From assembly GCF_016925675.1 (NCBI RefSeq), contig NZ_CP070507.1:62001-126000 (forward strand): a stretch of 64,000 nucleotides of DNA, given 5' to 3'. The position numbers and the translations under genes are program-made. The notes beneath the pieces are model-generated. The model was not told the origin of the DNA and made no database searches. It saw only the letters and a list, made by a program, of their open reading frames with translations. Positions within the stretch are counted from its first letter, which is position 1, and each line of letters begins with the position of its first letter. Shown one piece after another: positions 28,569 through 36,975 of this stretch. The DNA is from Pseudomonas hygromyciniae. Its GTDB lineage: Bacteria > Pseudomonadota > Gammaproteobacteria > Pseudomonadales > Pseudomonadaceae.

Positions 28569-30538
28569 CTCTCCAGGACGTGGTACGGGATGTCGCTGGT
28601 ACGTGCCATAACCTGGTTGCCGTGGTTCATGGCTTGGGCAATGATCACCGCCATCAGACTGTCGGCGTCGGCTACCTTCTTCGCATAGCGTGGCTGCAAT
28701 GGTGTCAGCGCCGACAGGAACTGGCACTGGCCGTTGACGAAGCGAAACACGTCGGCGACATCGCAGTATGGCAGTTGCTCGTAGAGAGCTTGCTCGCGCG
28801 CCTTCTGGTTCTCCCCCTTGGGCTTGCGCCAGGTCAGTCTCTGCGTGTCCTTGTCGTATTCCAGGTGCGTCAGCTTGCCCTGTTTCAGCTCGCGATTGAA
28901 CGCCACCCATTGCGCACGCAACTCGGCCGCCAGTGCATCGAGCTGGGCACTGACCGGCTGCCGCAGGAAGGGGATGTCCATCTGCGCGAGCACGGCGGCT
29001 TTCTCGTCCATCGAAACCAACTCGTCGGACAAATGCCGGTGCTGCAAGCTGTCGTCAATGTAGAGCTCGCCCGCCTGGAAGCGTTTCCTGACCTGACGGT
29101 AAAGCCAGAATTCGTAACGATCGGCATGCAGGCCTGTCGGCGTGCCTTCGGCATCGAACATCAGCAGGTACGGACGCAAGCGTTTCGGCAGCGTTGCCGC
29201 CGGACATTCGTCGAGTGGCCGTTGTGATAGGCGCTGCTGCTTGGCGAACACGCTCTTGGCCCAAGTCAGCGCCGCGAGCCATGGGTTATCGGGGGCCGTG
29301 CCGGCGAAGTCGAGCGCGACGTACAGCGGCCGTAGATGGCGTCGAATGCGTTCGGCCAGGCCGTCCACCGCCTGCCAGTGCAGCGCCAGTTTGTTCAGTG
29401 GCTTGACGCTCATGCGCTGCGCCGTGTTTTGCAGCAATTCCCTGGACATGATTTTGTAGGCGCGTTGGCGCACCTCGCCGAACGGCGTCGGATCGGCCAC
29501 GCTGTCGTCCACGTACAGCGACAGCAGGCGGCCAACCTGCGGCGTTTCCTGATGGCGTCGCAGCTGTTCGGCGACAAAGGACTGTTTCGCACCCGTGCGG
29601 CTCTCGTCCTCAAGTTTTTTCATGTGGAAGGCCATCGCGTCGACCAGGTTGTCGGTGAGCTGCCGGTAACGTACCCAGGCATAGCACAGCAGGTAGAGCC
29701 GGGTCTGCTCCGCCTTCAGGTGGCGCAGGTCATGGACGGTATAGAAGTTCGCCAGGCTCGCGTAGTACAGCAGGTTCTGCTGCGAGATGCCGAGCTTGGG
29801 CAGCAGCGCCTTGGCGATCCCGTGCAAGGACTTCAGCGTGGCGCGCTTCTCGCGCTCCCCTGCCATCTGACGCCAGCCGAAATCTTTAGCGTCCTGCTTG
29901 AGCGCTGCCAGTTGAGACAGGGTGTCGTCACGCACCAGGAGCTGGCCCAGCGCAGCTTTGGCCGATTCGTCCAACACTTCTGCCAGCAAGCCGCCCAAGC
30001 GCCTGCGTTCGGTGGACAGGGCTTCACTGACCAGCTCTTGTAAGGTGGTGTGGCCGGGCCGGATGATTTTGTGCTCGCTGAGCCAAACGATCAGTTCGGC
30101 GGCCACGAATCCTGGCATTACGTCGCGCCGCACGATCTGTTCAGCCTGCTGTGCCAGTTGCGGCAGGAAGCTAGCCGCCCACGACCGGTAGCCGAACAGT
30201 TCGGCGATCTGACCCCTCTGGCTGTAGTGCTCATGCTTGGTGATCGCCTTGCGTTCGAACGCTTCGCCGTGGAAATAGCGACTCAGCACGAAGGCGCAAT
30301 CGTCCTCGACCTCATGCCAATCGAAGCGGAAGAAAGCATGCTTGGCCTTGAAGTAGCCGATCTGCAAGACGCAATAGACTTGGGCCTGCAGGCTAGGCCG
30401 GCTGCTGGCGAACGCCAGTTCAGATTCGGTCAACGCCAGGTATTCCAGCCGCTGAGCATCGTCGAAGTCCGGTAGGCCGTACAAGGCTTCCTGCTCTGCG
30501 TCAGAAAAGACGGTGAGTAGCTTATTCTTGTTGCTCAT
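28569..30538 (-). pseudogene. tnpA: Tn3-family transposase, 5' two thirds (cut by IS26)
   Basis: The first about 656 residues of a roughly 990-residue Tn3-family transposase, starting MSNKNKLLTVFSDAEQEAL. It runs through the N-terminal DNA-binding domain to the beginning of the catalytic domain (AKKVADADSLMAVIIAQAMN) and is then cut by IS26 at 28568. It resembles the Tn4662a/Tn5501-type branch, in keeping with the toxin-antitoxin pair next to the resolvase. Its first codons overlap the resolvase stop by 17 bp. Transposition cannot work without the missing DDE residues. Confidence 0.88.
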
Positions 30539-31124
30539 CGACCGTCCTTCCCGCACCACGCCAACCTGCTCGCGTCAATGTTTCGATCAACGTAGTGCGC
30601 TTGACATTGAAGTTGCGGCACACCGCCGCCTTAGACATGCCGCCATCGAGCGCGGCGACGATGGCGTCCAGCTTCTCACCAGTGATCGCCTGCGGCCGGC
30701 CGCCGATCCGGCCGCGTTTGCGTGCGGCGGCCAAGCCCGCGACGACGCGCTCCTGAATCAAGGCGCGCTCGTACTGCGCGAGCGCACCGAACACCTGGAA
30801 CAGGAATTCGCCCGAGGGCGTCGTAGTGTCCAGGTTCTCTGTCAGCGAGCGGAACGCCACCCGCTTGTCCTTGAGCGAAGTCACAATGGCGAGCAGGTGC
30901 GACAGCGAGCGACCGAGCCGGTCGAGTTTCCACACCACCAGCACATCGCCGGCTCGAACGAACTCAAGCGCCCGCGCCAAGCCGGCACGGTCATCCTTCG
31001 CGCCAGAGGCACGATCCTCAAACAGGTGACGCGGATCGACGCCGGCGGCGAGCAGCGCGTCGCGCTGCAAGTCCGTGCTCTGGCGGTCGGAGTCCGACGA
31101 CACGCGCATGTAGCCAACCAACAT
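30522..31124 (-). CDS. tnpR: Tn3-family serine resolvase
   Basis: A 200-residue serine recombinase. The catalytic Ser lies in GYMRVSSDSDRQSTDLQRD, the Arg pair in LVVWKLDRLGRSL, and a C-terminal helix-turn-helix (GGMSKAAVCRNFNVKRTTL) binds res. It resolves transposition co-integrates. The ATG at 31124 gives the usual start MLVGYMRVSS. An ATG 11 codons upstream is also open. It lies upstream of tnpA and downstream of the res region. Confidence 0.92.
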   Translation of the reverse strand: MLVGYMRVSSDSDRQSTDLQRDALLAAGVDPRHLFEDRASGAKDDRAGLARALEFVRAGDVLVVWKLDRLGRSLSHLLAIVTSLKDKRVAFRSLTENLDTTTPSGEFLFQVFGALAQYERALIQERVVAGLAAARKRGRIGGRPQAITGEKLDAIVAALDGGMSKAAVCRNFNVKRTTLIETLTRAGWRGAGRTVDEQQE

Positions 31125-31315
31125 AGGCGGATAACCATCAAAAACAGGTTTCCGCATAATAGTGAATAGCGATAGAGTTTTCCGTACATTTTTGAGGGGG
31201 TGTTGCACAGGTAGCACAGCGGCGGCTGACAGCCTGTCGCAAAACAAATGTTTTACGACACCTCCTTGAGGTTGCCGCGTTTACATCATTACCTGAACAG
31301 GTATAAAATTCCGTC
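31125..31315. promoter_or_regulatory. res site and divergent promoters of tnpR and the toxin-antitoxin pair
   Basis: The spacer between divergent tnpR and the TA pair contains a 26-bp near-perfect palindrome at 31235-31260 (TGTCGCAAAACA / TGTTTTACGACA). This is the expected shape of a resolvase crossover subsite. Promoters for both directions must lie here. Confidence 0.65.
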
Positions 31316-31693
31316 ATGACAAACAAAGAAAAACCGCTCGAATGGATCGCGAGCAGCCACAAGGATTTGATGGCGTTGCCGTCCGACGTGCGTCGCCGTT
31401 TCGGTTACGCGCTCTCGTTGGCGCAGATAGGCGATCAGGATGACGCAGCAAAGGTGCTCAAGGGGTTCGGTGGTACCGGCGTGCTGGAGGTCGTCGAAGA
31501 CGATGCCGGCGGCACCTATCGAGCGGTATACACGGTCAAGTTTGCGGAAGCGGTGTTCGTCCTGCACTGCTTCCAGAAGAAGAGCAAGAGCGGAATCGCC
31601 ACGCCAAAGGCCGACATGGACATCATCCGCGCTCGGCTGAAGGTGGCCGAGGTATTGGCACAGGAGCTACGAAATGCAAAAACGAATCATTGA
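31316..31693 (+). CDS. RelE/ParE-superfamily toxin (Gp49/HigB-like) of a Tn3-borne TA pair
   Basis: A 125-residue toxin of the Gp49-like/RelE superfamily. Conserved stretches are ALSLAQIGDQDDAAKVLKGFG, GTYRAVYTVKFAEAVFVLHCF and QKKSKSGIATP. It overlaps the antitoxin frame by 20 bp. TA pairs of this kind sit between resolvase and passenger genes in several Tn3-family transposons and are thought to favour retention or control transposition. The toxin probably cleaves mRNA, by family inference. Confidence 0.82.
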   Translation: MTNKEKPLEWIASSHKDLMALPSDVRRRFGYALSLAQIGDQDDAAKVLKGFGGTGVLEVVEDDAGGTYRAVYTVKFAEAVFVLHCFQKKSKSGIATPKADMDIIRARLKVAEVLAQELRNAKTNH

Positions 31694-32009
31694 AGGCGTC
31701 GAGGTTCAGCGCAGCTCGGGCAACGTCTTTGCCGACCTTGGACTGCCTGACGCTGAAAAGCTCAAGATCAAGACCGGCCTGGTGGTCGAGATCAGGAGGG
31801 CCATGCGCGCCCTTGGGCTGACTCAACAAGCGGCGGCCAAACGCATGGGCATCCCGCAACCGAAGGTGTCGGGCATGATGCGCGGCGACTTCACCAATCT
31901 ATCCGAACGCAAGCTGATGGATTGTCTGAATCGCCTCGGCTACGACATCGAAATCAAGGTACGGCCAGCAGCCGAGCCGATCGGGCATCTAACGCTCGCA
32001 ACCGCTTAA
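31674..32009 (+). CDS. XRE-family antitoxin of the Tn3-borne TA pair
   Basis: A 111-residue helix-turn-helix protein (RAMRALGLTQQAAAKRMGIPQPKVSGMMRG). This is the standard HigA-like antitoxin that neutralises the upstream toxin and represses the shared promoter. The overlap with the toxin gene indicates coupled translation. Confidence 0.85.
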   Translation: MQKRIIEGVEVQRSSGNVFADLGLPDAEKLKIKTGLVVEIRRAMRALGLTQQAAAKRMGIPQPKVSGMMRGDFTNLSERKLMDCLNRLGYDIEIKVRPAAEPIGHLTLATA

Positions 32010-32023
32010 TCGGAGCTCTCCTG

Positions 32024-32359
32024 ATGGCAGCCCGCATCACCGACGACGAATGGGACGAACTGACTCCCGAGAATTTCGATACCACGGCACTGCTGCGTGC
32101 AGTCGATGCCGTGGACGTGCTGCGCGGCGATTTGAATGACAGCGCAGACGGCGCACCTCCGCAACTGCGCACCGACCTGTTGAAGCTGCATCAACTGGCA
32201 ATGGCCGCGTTCAACGAGGGATCACGCAGCCGAGTGGCTGAGCTATTTGATCTCGCCGTGGATCTTCAGGATCAGGTTGATCATCTGATGACCTCGCTGG
32301 AACAAGTGCAAGAAACCCTGTCCCGGTTGACGGCGCTCTACCCAGAAAGCCTGTCCTGA
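32024..32359 (+). CDS. Small acidic hypothetical protein, first of a three-gene set
   Basis: A 111-residue acidic protein beginning MAARITDDEWDELTPENF with a helical, coiled-coil-like second half (VAELFDLAVDLQDQVDHLMTSLEQVQETL). The family is not recognised. The ATG at 32024 lies 14 bases after the antitoxin stop. It forms a run with the two genes downstream and looks like Tn3 passenger or backbone DNA. Confidence 0.6.
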   Translation: MAARITDDEWDELTPENFDTTALLRAVDAVDVLRGDLNDSADGAPPQLRTDLLKLHQLAMAAFNEGSRSRVAELFDLAVDLQDQVDHLMTSLEQVQETLSRLTALYPESLS

Positions 32360-32382
32360 ATGTTCTTGGAGACAACCACATC

Positions 32383-32709
32383 ATGAGCCGCAGCCGCCGC
32401 AAAACGCCCATCGTTGGGCACACGACCTGCCGTAGCGAGCGCGAGGACAAGAAACTCTGGCATCAGCGCTGGCGAACCCACGAGCGCACCGCGCTGGCCA
32501 GCGCGTCGCCGGAAGCTCTATGCGCCCATCTGCCTCTACTGGAAAACCAGGTCAGCAACGTCTGGTCGATGGGTAAGGATGGCCGCTCCTACTGGCCCAT
32601 CAAGCGCCAGGCCGCCACGGCGGATCGCATTGCCAACCACAAGGGACGCAATCCGCAAGAGCGCGCCTCCCTGAAAAAGCGTCTGCTGCGCAAGTGGATG
32701 AGCAAATGA
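32383..32709 (+). CDS. Small basic hypothetical protein
   Basis: A 108-residue, strongly basic protein (MSRSRRKTPIVGHTTCRSER, then LKKRLLRKWMSK at the end), rich in Arg, Lys and Trp. It might bind nucleic acid. No family is recognised. The stop codon overlaps the next ATG (ATGA). Confidence 0.6.
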   Translation: MSRSRRKTPIVGHTTCRSEREDKKLWHQRWRTHERTALASASPEALCAHLPLLENQVSNVWSMGKDGRSYWPIKRQAATADRIANHKGRNPQERASLKKRLLRKWMSK

Positions 32710-33086
32710 ACCTGTCCACCATCGAGGCGCTGGCTATCGCTTGGGCGCGAATCGCTGAAGAAGCAGAACTCCCAGCCGGCTACGAGGGCACGGCGACGCC
32801 AGAGGCGCATCGGGCCTGCGAGGTGATCCAGGAGCGGATTCGAGAGCACGTCGTCGCCACCAATGACATGCGGCTGTTCGGCCTGCTGCACCTGCTTGGG
32901 CAGGCGTCGCTGCGCATGGAGCAAGCGCTGTGGCCGGAAGAATATGCGCGGATGACCCGCGAGGTCGAGGAAGCTCTCCGAGAGGCCGACGACCCCAACG
33001 CCAAGTCGTACACCCACGAAGAAGTCATGCAGGCGATGCAGGAACGCATCGACCGAGCGCGAGACAAAGCCATGTTGATCGGCTGA
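32706..33086 (+). CDS. Hypothetical helical protein
   Basis: A 126-residue, mostly helical, acidic protein (MNLSTIEALAIAWARIAEEA, then YTHEEVMQAMQERIDRARDK). The ATG at 32706 overlaps the stop of the previous gene by ATGA, which sets the start. No family is recognised. Confidence 0.6.
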   Translation: MNLSTIEALAIAWARIAEEAELPAGYEGTATPEAHRACEVIQERIREHVVATNDMRLFGLLHLLGQASLRMEQALWPEEYARMTREVEEALREADDPNAKSYTHEEVMQAMQERIDRARDKAMLIG

Positions 33087-33203
33087 CGGAAATTTCGGCG
33101 GTTCCGGCTGATCCAAGAATCTTGGCGTGACCTTACCTCCGCTCTACCGCTGGGTGCCAGCCTCGGCGCACGCCTAACCACCCAACTCAGAAAGGAAAAT
33201 AAG

Positions 33204-34498
33204 TTGGTAAAACGCATTCCCGTATCCGAGCTTCGTCTCGGCATGTACATCCACAAGCTCGCCGGCTCTTGGGTTCGACACCCATTCTGGCGCGGCAGCT
33301 TCCTGCTGACCGAGCCTCAGGATCTCTCTGCCATTCGAGAATGTGGCGTCAGGGGAGGTCTGGGTCGACTTGGCCAAAAGCCAAGTCGACCCAGAGAGCC
33401 CAGAGAGCCCAGAGAGCCCAGAGAGCCCAGAGAGCCCAGAGAGCCCAGAGCCCAGAGCCCAGAGCCCAGAGCCCAGAGCCCAGAGCCCAGAGCCCAGAGC
33501 CCAGAGAATTGTCGGAGGAGCAATCTCTGCCGTCTAGTCCACTAAGCAAGAAAAGTGACGGCGCAACCTCAATGGAGAGCGAAATGTGTTATGCACGGAA
33601 ACTCTGTCTTGCGGCCAAGTCCCAAGTCATGGACATGTTCCAGGAAGCCCGGCTTGGCAAGGCCGTCGACCCAAGCACGACGTTGCCGCTGGTCGGAGAA
33701 ATCGCTGCCTCGGTGCTGCGCCAACCTCATGCCCTCATCAGCGTCGCACGCATCAAAACGCACGACGATTACACCTACCTGCACTCGGTTGCCGTCTGCG
33801 CCCTGATGCTATCGCTGGCCCGGCATCTCGATCTAGACGAGGAGCAAACGCGCCTGGCTGGCATCGGCGGACTGATGCACGACCTAGGCAAGGCCGCGAT
33901 GCCGCTGGAAGTGCTTAACAAACCAGGCAAGCTCACCGATGCCGAGTTCGCCATCATGAAGCGCCACCCTGTGGAGGGCGCAAAGATGCTGCGCGCAGGC
34001 GGGGCCGAGCCCGGGGTGGTGGACATTGCCCTGCACCATCACGAGAAGATCGACGGAACCGGCTACCCGGATCGCTTGGCCGGTGACGCCATTTCACTCC
34101 TGGCCCGCATGGGCGCAATCTGCGACGTCTATGATGCCGTGACGTCGGAGCGAGCCTACAAAAAGCCGTGGGACCCGTCCGCGGCGATGCGGCAGATGGC
34201 CAAGTGGGAGGGCCATTTCGACAAACGCATCTTCCACGCCTTCGTCAAGGCCGTGGGCATCTACCCCGTCGGCTCCTTGGTTCGCCTGTCCTCTCAGCGT
34301 CTGGCCGTTGTCGTTGAGCCGGGAATGGAATCACTGCTGACTCCCAAGGTTCGCGTGTTCTTCTCGCTACGCTCGAGAGAGCCGATCCCGATGCAGACCA
34401 TCGACCTGGCGGCCACGAGTTGCAAGGACAGTATCACTGGCCCCGAAGACCCGACGCTCTGGAACTTCAAGAACCTCGACGACTTGTGGATGGAATAG
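33204..34498 (+). pseudogene. HD-GYP c-di-GMP phosphodiesterase, frame broken at a repeat tract
   Basis: The N-terminus (VKRIPVSELRLGMYIHKL, TTG start after AAAGGAAA) is a DUF3391 domain. The C-terminal 300 codons carry a complete HD-GYP domain: HSVAVCALM, GLMHDLGKAAMP (HD), HHHEKIDGTGYPDRLAG (GYP). Such enzymes degrade cyclic di-GMP. The two parts lie in different frames. An extra G near 33352-33355 shifts one frame, and a block of 9-bp and 7-bp repeats (33390-33506) separates the other. Changing the heptamer count by one could restore a continuous frame. An internal start near 33572 (MESEMCYARK) could also give HD-GYP alone. Confidence 0.75.
33390..33506 (+). repeat. Tandem repeat tract: 6 x CCCAGAGAG then 9 x CCCAGAG
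   Basis: Six perfect copies of a 9-mer (33390-33443) run directly into nine perfect copies of a 7-mer (33444-33506) that is the same unit lacking AG. The 9-mers keep frame. The 7-mers change it with each gain or loss. It lies inside the HD-GYP gene between its two domains. Perfect short units like these slip during replication. Confidence 0.97.
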
Positions 34499-34655
34499 CC
34501 CCCACAAAACGACGGCCCCGTGAGGGAGCCGTTGAACATCGTCGAGCGATGCCCGTCCAGGGAGGGATGGCCGAGCTCGATTCTCCAGAAGGTAGCTGGT
34601 GACACGAGTGTTGAGCCCACCCAACTAGGGTGACGGAAATTTCTGGGGTTCCGGC
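34499..34655. other. Spacer after the HD-GYP gene ending in an IS66-like terminus
   Basis: No gene. The stretch TGACGGAAATTTC followed by GGGGTTCCGGCTTAC (about 34632-34658) is nearly repeated at 33085-33112, so similar sequences flank the HD-GYP gene. Its last bases, GCTTAC, look like the outer end of an IS66-family element and abut the truncated IS66 transposase. Confidence 0.4.
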
Positions 34656-36023
34656 TTACATCCCCAACCAGTTCGACCGCCCAAGCGCCCACGGCCGGAT
34701 CAAGTTCTCGATCTGATTGTTGTCGATGGGCACAGCACCATCTTCCAGGTAGCGCGTCAGCGCTACCCAGCGTTTGAGACTGTAATCCAGGGCCTTGGCC
34801 GTAGCTGAACCCTCGGGCACAAGTGCACGCTGAGCCAACATCCACTCATGCAGCTTTTCAGCGATGGGCACTGCCGTTTCCTGGCGTAATCGCCAACGGT
34901 CTTCGTCGCTCATTTCCTTGGCGTGTCGCTCGACTTCATACAGCCCGCCAATCGAGTGAAGCGCCTGCTCTGCCAACTGGCTTTTATTGGCTACATGCAG
35001 GTCGAAGAACTTGCGGCGCGCATGGGCCATGCAGCCGATCTCGGTGATGCCCAGCTCAAAGCTGGCCTTGTAGCCGGCAAAGTCATCACAGACCAGCTTC
35101 CCGTTCCAGGTGCCCAGGAAGTTGCGCGCATGTTCGCCGGCACGGCTGGGGCTGAAGTCGTAGACCACGGCCTTGAGGGCCGAGAATGGCGTAGTGCTGT
35201 AGGCCCAGACATAAGCGCGGTGGGTTTTCTTCTCGCCGGGCGCCAGCATTTGTACCGGCGTTTCATCGGCGTGAACCACGCGCTGGGCCAGCACCACCTC
35301 GCGCAGCGCATCGACCAGCGGCTGAAGCTGCACGCCGGTTTGACCCACCCACTGCGCCAGTGTCGAGCGCGGGATAGCCAGGCCGGCACGGCGGAAGATC
35401 TTCTCCTGTCGATACAGCGGCAGGTGGTCGGCGAACTTGGCCACCATCACATGCGCCAGCAGGCCCGCCGTGGGGATGCCCTTGTCGATCACTTGAGGCG
35501 GCACCGGCGCCTGGATCAGTGTTTCGCACTGCCGGCAGGCCCATTTCCCACGCACATGCTGCTCGACAGTGAACACGCCCGGCGTGTAATCCAGCTTCTC
35601 ACTGACATCTTCACCGATGCGCTGAAGCTGGCAGCCGCACGCGCATTGCGTGTCGTCCGGGTCGTGATGGATCACAGTGCGTGGGAACTGCGGTGGCAAC
35701 GGCGCACGCTTGGGTTGCTGGCGTGGTTCTGCCTGCGCAGGTGCTGGATGAAGGGCTTTTAACTCGGCCTCGATGGCTTCGAGGTCAGTATTAAGCAGGT
35801 CATCGAGCAAGCTGCCTTGCGCCGGGCTGATCTGCTCGCTGCGTTTGGCGAACTTGTGGCGTTTAAGGATGGCGATCTCGTGAGTGAGCTGCTCGTTGAC
35901 CGTCTCGATTCGATGGATCTTCTTGCTCATGGTGTCGACCTGGGCCTGCAAATGCACGGCCCGCTCGGCCAGCGCGCGGAGCTGTTCCGGGGTCATTTGG
36001 TCGAGATTGAGCAAGAAAGTCAT
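34656..36023 (-). pseudogene. tnpC: IS66 transposase TnpC, C-terminus missing
   Basis: 455 residues of an IS66 DDE transposase. It has an N-terminal leucine-rich helical region, a zinc-finger-like CACGCQ then CRQC segment, catalytic VVHADETPVQM and LVCDDFAGYKA, and WVALTRYLEDGAVPIDNNQIEN. Relatives continue about 50 residues past GRSNWL, but here two foreign residues and a stop follow. The protein is probably inactive or impaired. Confidence 0.88.
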
Positions 36024-36073
36024 GCCGTGGATTTTACCAAAGCAGCGCGACTGCTTCAGCTAAAAGGCAATAT

Positions 36074-36409
36074 TTAAAGCAATGTAATTGCGCCGCCCGT
36101 ACCCACTCGTTGCCAAGGTAATCCAAGTACCAGTACTTGGAGTTGCTCGGGGTCGAGTTCAACCTCAGTCCCACGATGGATGCCCGGCCAATGGAACTTG
36201 CCCTGGTTCAAACGGCGCGCCGCCAGCCAGATACCGACGCCGTCGTGCACCAGGACTTTCATCCGGTTGGCCCGCCGGTTGGCAAAGAGGTAAGCGCAGT
36301 GCGGCTTCGCCGCACCGAACACCGCAACTACTCGGGCCAGTGCCGTTTCAGTGCCGGCGCGCATGTCCATGGGTTCGGTGGCAAGCCAGATGGCATCAAC
36401 GCGAATCAT
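36074..36409 (-). CDS. tnpB: IS66 family accessory protein TnpB
   Basis: A 111-residue TnpB of IS66 (MIRVDAIWLATEPMDMRAG, then CAYLFANRRANRMKVLVHDG). The start at 36409 overlaps the tnpA stop by ATGA. It is required with TnpA and TnpC for IS66 transposition. It is intact. Confidence 0.9.
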   Translation of the reverse strand: MIRVDAIWLATEPMDMRAGTETALARVVAVFGAAKPHCAYLFANRRANRMKVLVHDGVGIWLAARRLNQGKFHWPGIHRGTEVELDPEQLQVLVLGLPWQRVGTGGAITLL

Positions 36410-36723
36410 TGAGCCAGACCACGAATGAAACACGCGCAGCCGTCCGGATCCGAGACTGGCCATTTTACGGTGATGGACTTATCACCCAGAGGCAGCGAGA
36501 TGATCACCATCTCTTCAGTTGCACGCCTTGGCGCCGGTTTTACCGGAACGAAGGCAGGCAAGGCTGCGACGGGTTGATCCCGATAAATCGGTAGCCACTT
36601 GCGGATCACGTTGGCGTTGATGCCGTGATGGATAGCTACGCTGGAAATTGTCGCTCCGGGTTGCAGGCATTCCTGAACGACTTGGGCTTTGAATGGTTTG
36701 GGGTAAGAGCTTCGTTGGCGCAT
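36406..36723 (-). CDS. tnpA: IS66 family protein TnpA (helix-turn-helix)
   Basis: A 105-residue basic protein with a helix-turn-helix (KPFKAQVVQECLQPGATISS, then HGINANVIRKWL). This is the first gene of the IS66 set, and its stop overlaps the tnpB start. It is intact. Confidence 0.88.
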   Translation of the reverse strand: MRQRSSYPKPFKAQVVQECLQPGATISSVAIHHGINANVIRKWLPIYRDQPVAALPAFVPVKPAPRRATEEMVIISLPLGDKSITVKWPVSDPDGCACFIRGLAQ

Positions 36724-36833
36724 GGAAATCCCGGCGATAAGGGCGATCGCGTCCGCTTAAAAATACGCGGACACCATCGCCCTTAATGCTGGGATTTTGA
36801 AGGTGTGTTCGCCGGCCGCTTACATTCCAACTT

Positions 36834-36882
36834 GGGGACGATAGAGAAGACGGAATAAATCGTACGCTAAGCGCTTCGCCTG
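36834..36882 (+). repeat. 49-bp inverted repeat, left arm
   Basis: Begins GGGGACGATAGAGAAGACGG and ends GCGCTTCGCCTG. It is an exact reverse complement of 42124-42172, with no mismatch over 49 bases. The two arms enclose the Hsp70 module and nothing else. On the minus strand this arm can be read as coding (AKRLAYDLFRLLYRP), as can the right arm on the plus strand. Confidence 0.97.
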
Positions 36883-36975
36883 GGCGCGCAGCCCGGAACG
36901 GGCGAAGGCAAGAGGGCTTATAGTGCTTCGTGGTGGAGCGACGGGCCGGTGAAGACCCGCCGCAAACGGCGTTGC

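Larger units (their letters stand above)
34656..36823 (-). mobile_element. IS66-family element, 3' end truncated
   Basis: Three genes in the order tnpA-tnpB-tnpC on the minus strand, plus one terminal repeat (minus strand: GTAAGCGGCCGGCGAACACA) ending at 36823. The other end is missing: tnpC stops abruptly near 34656 against a foreign right-hand IS66-like end. The element lies next to one arm of the 49-bp inverted repeat. Confidence 0.85.

Noticed and set aside
29336..30043. 235-codon plus-strand ORF
   Set aside because: A shadow of Tn3-family tnpA; no recognisable family.
33390..33506. CRISPR-like array of short repeats
   Set aside because: Units are 7 and 9 bp, perfectly adjacent with no spacers, and lie inside a gene. 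This is a microsatellite tract.
34923..35762. 279-codon plus-strand ORF
   Set aside because: It lies entirely over IS66 tnpC on the other strand, which has clear transposase motifs.
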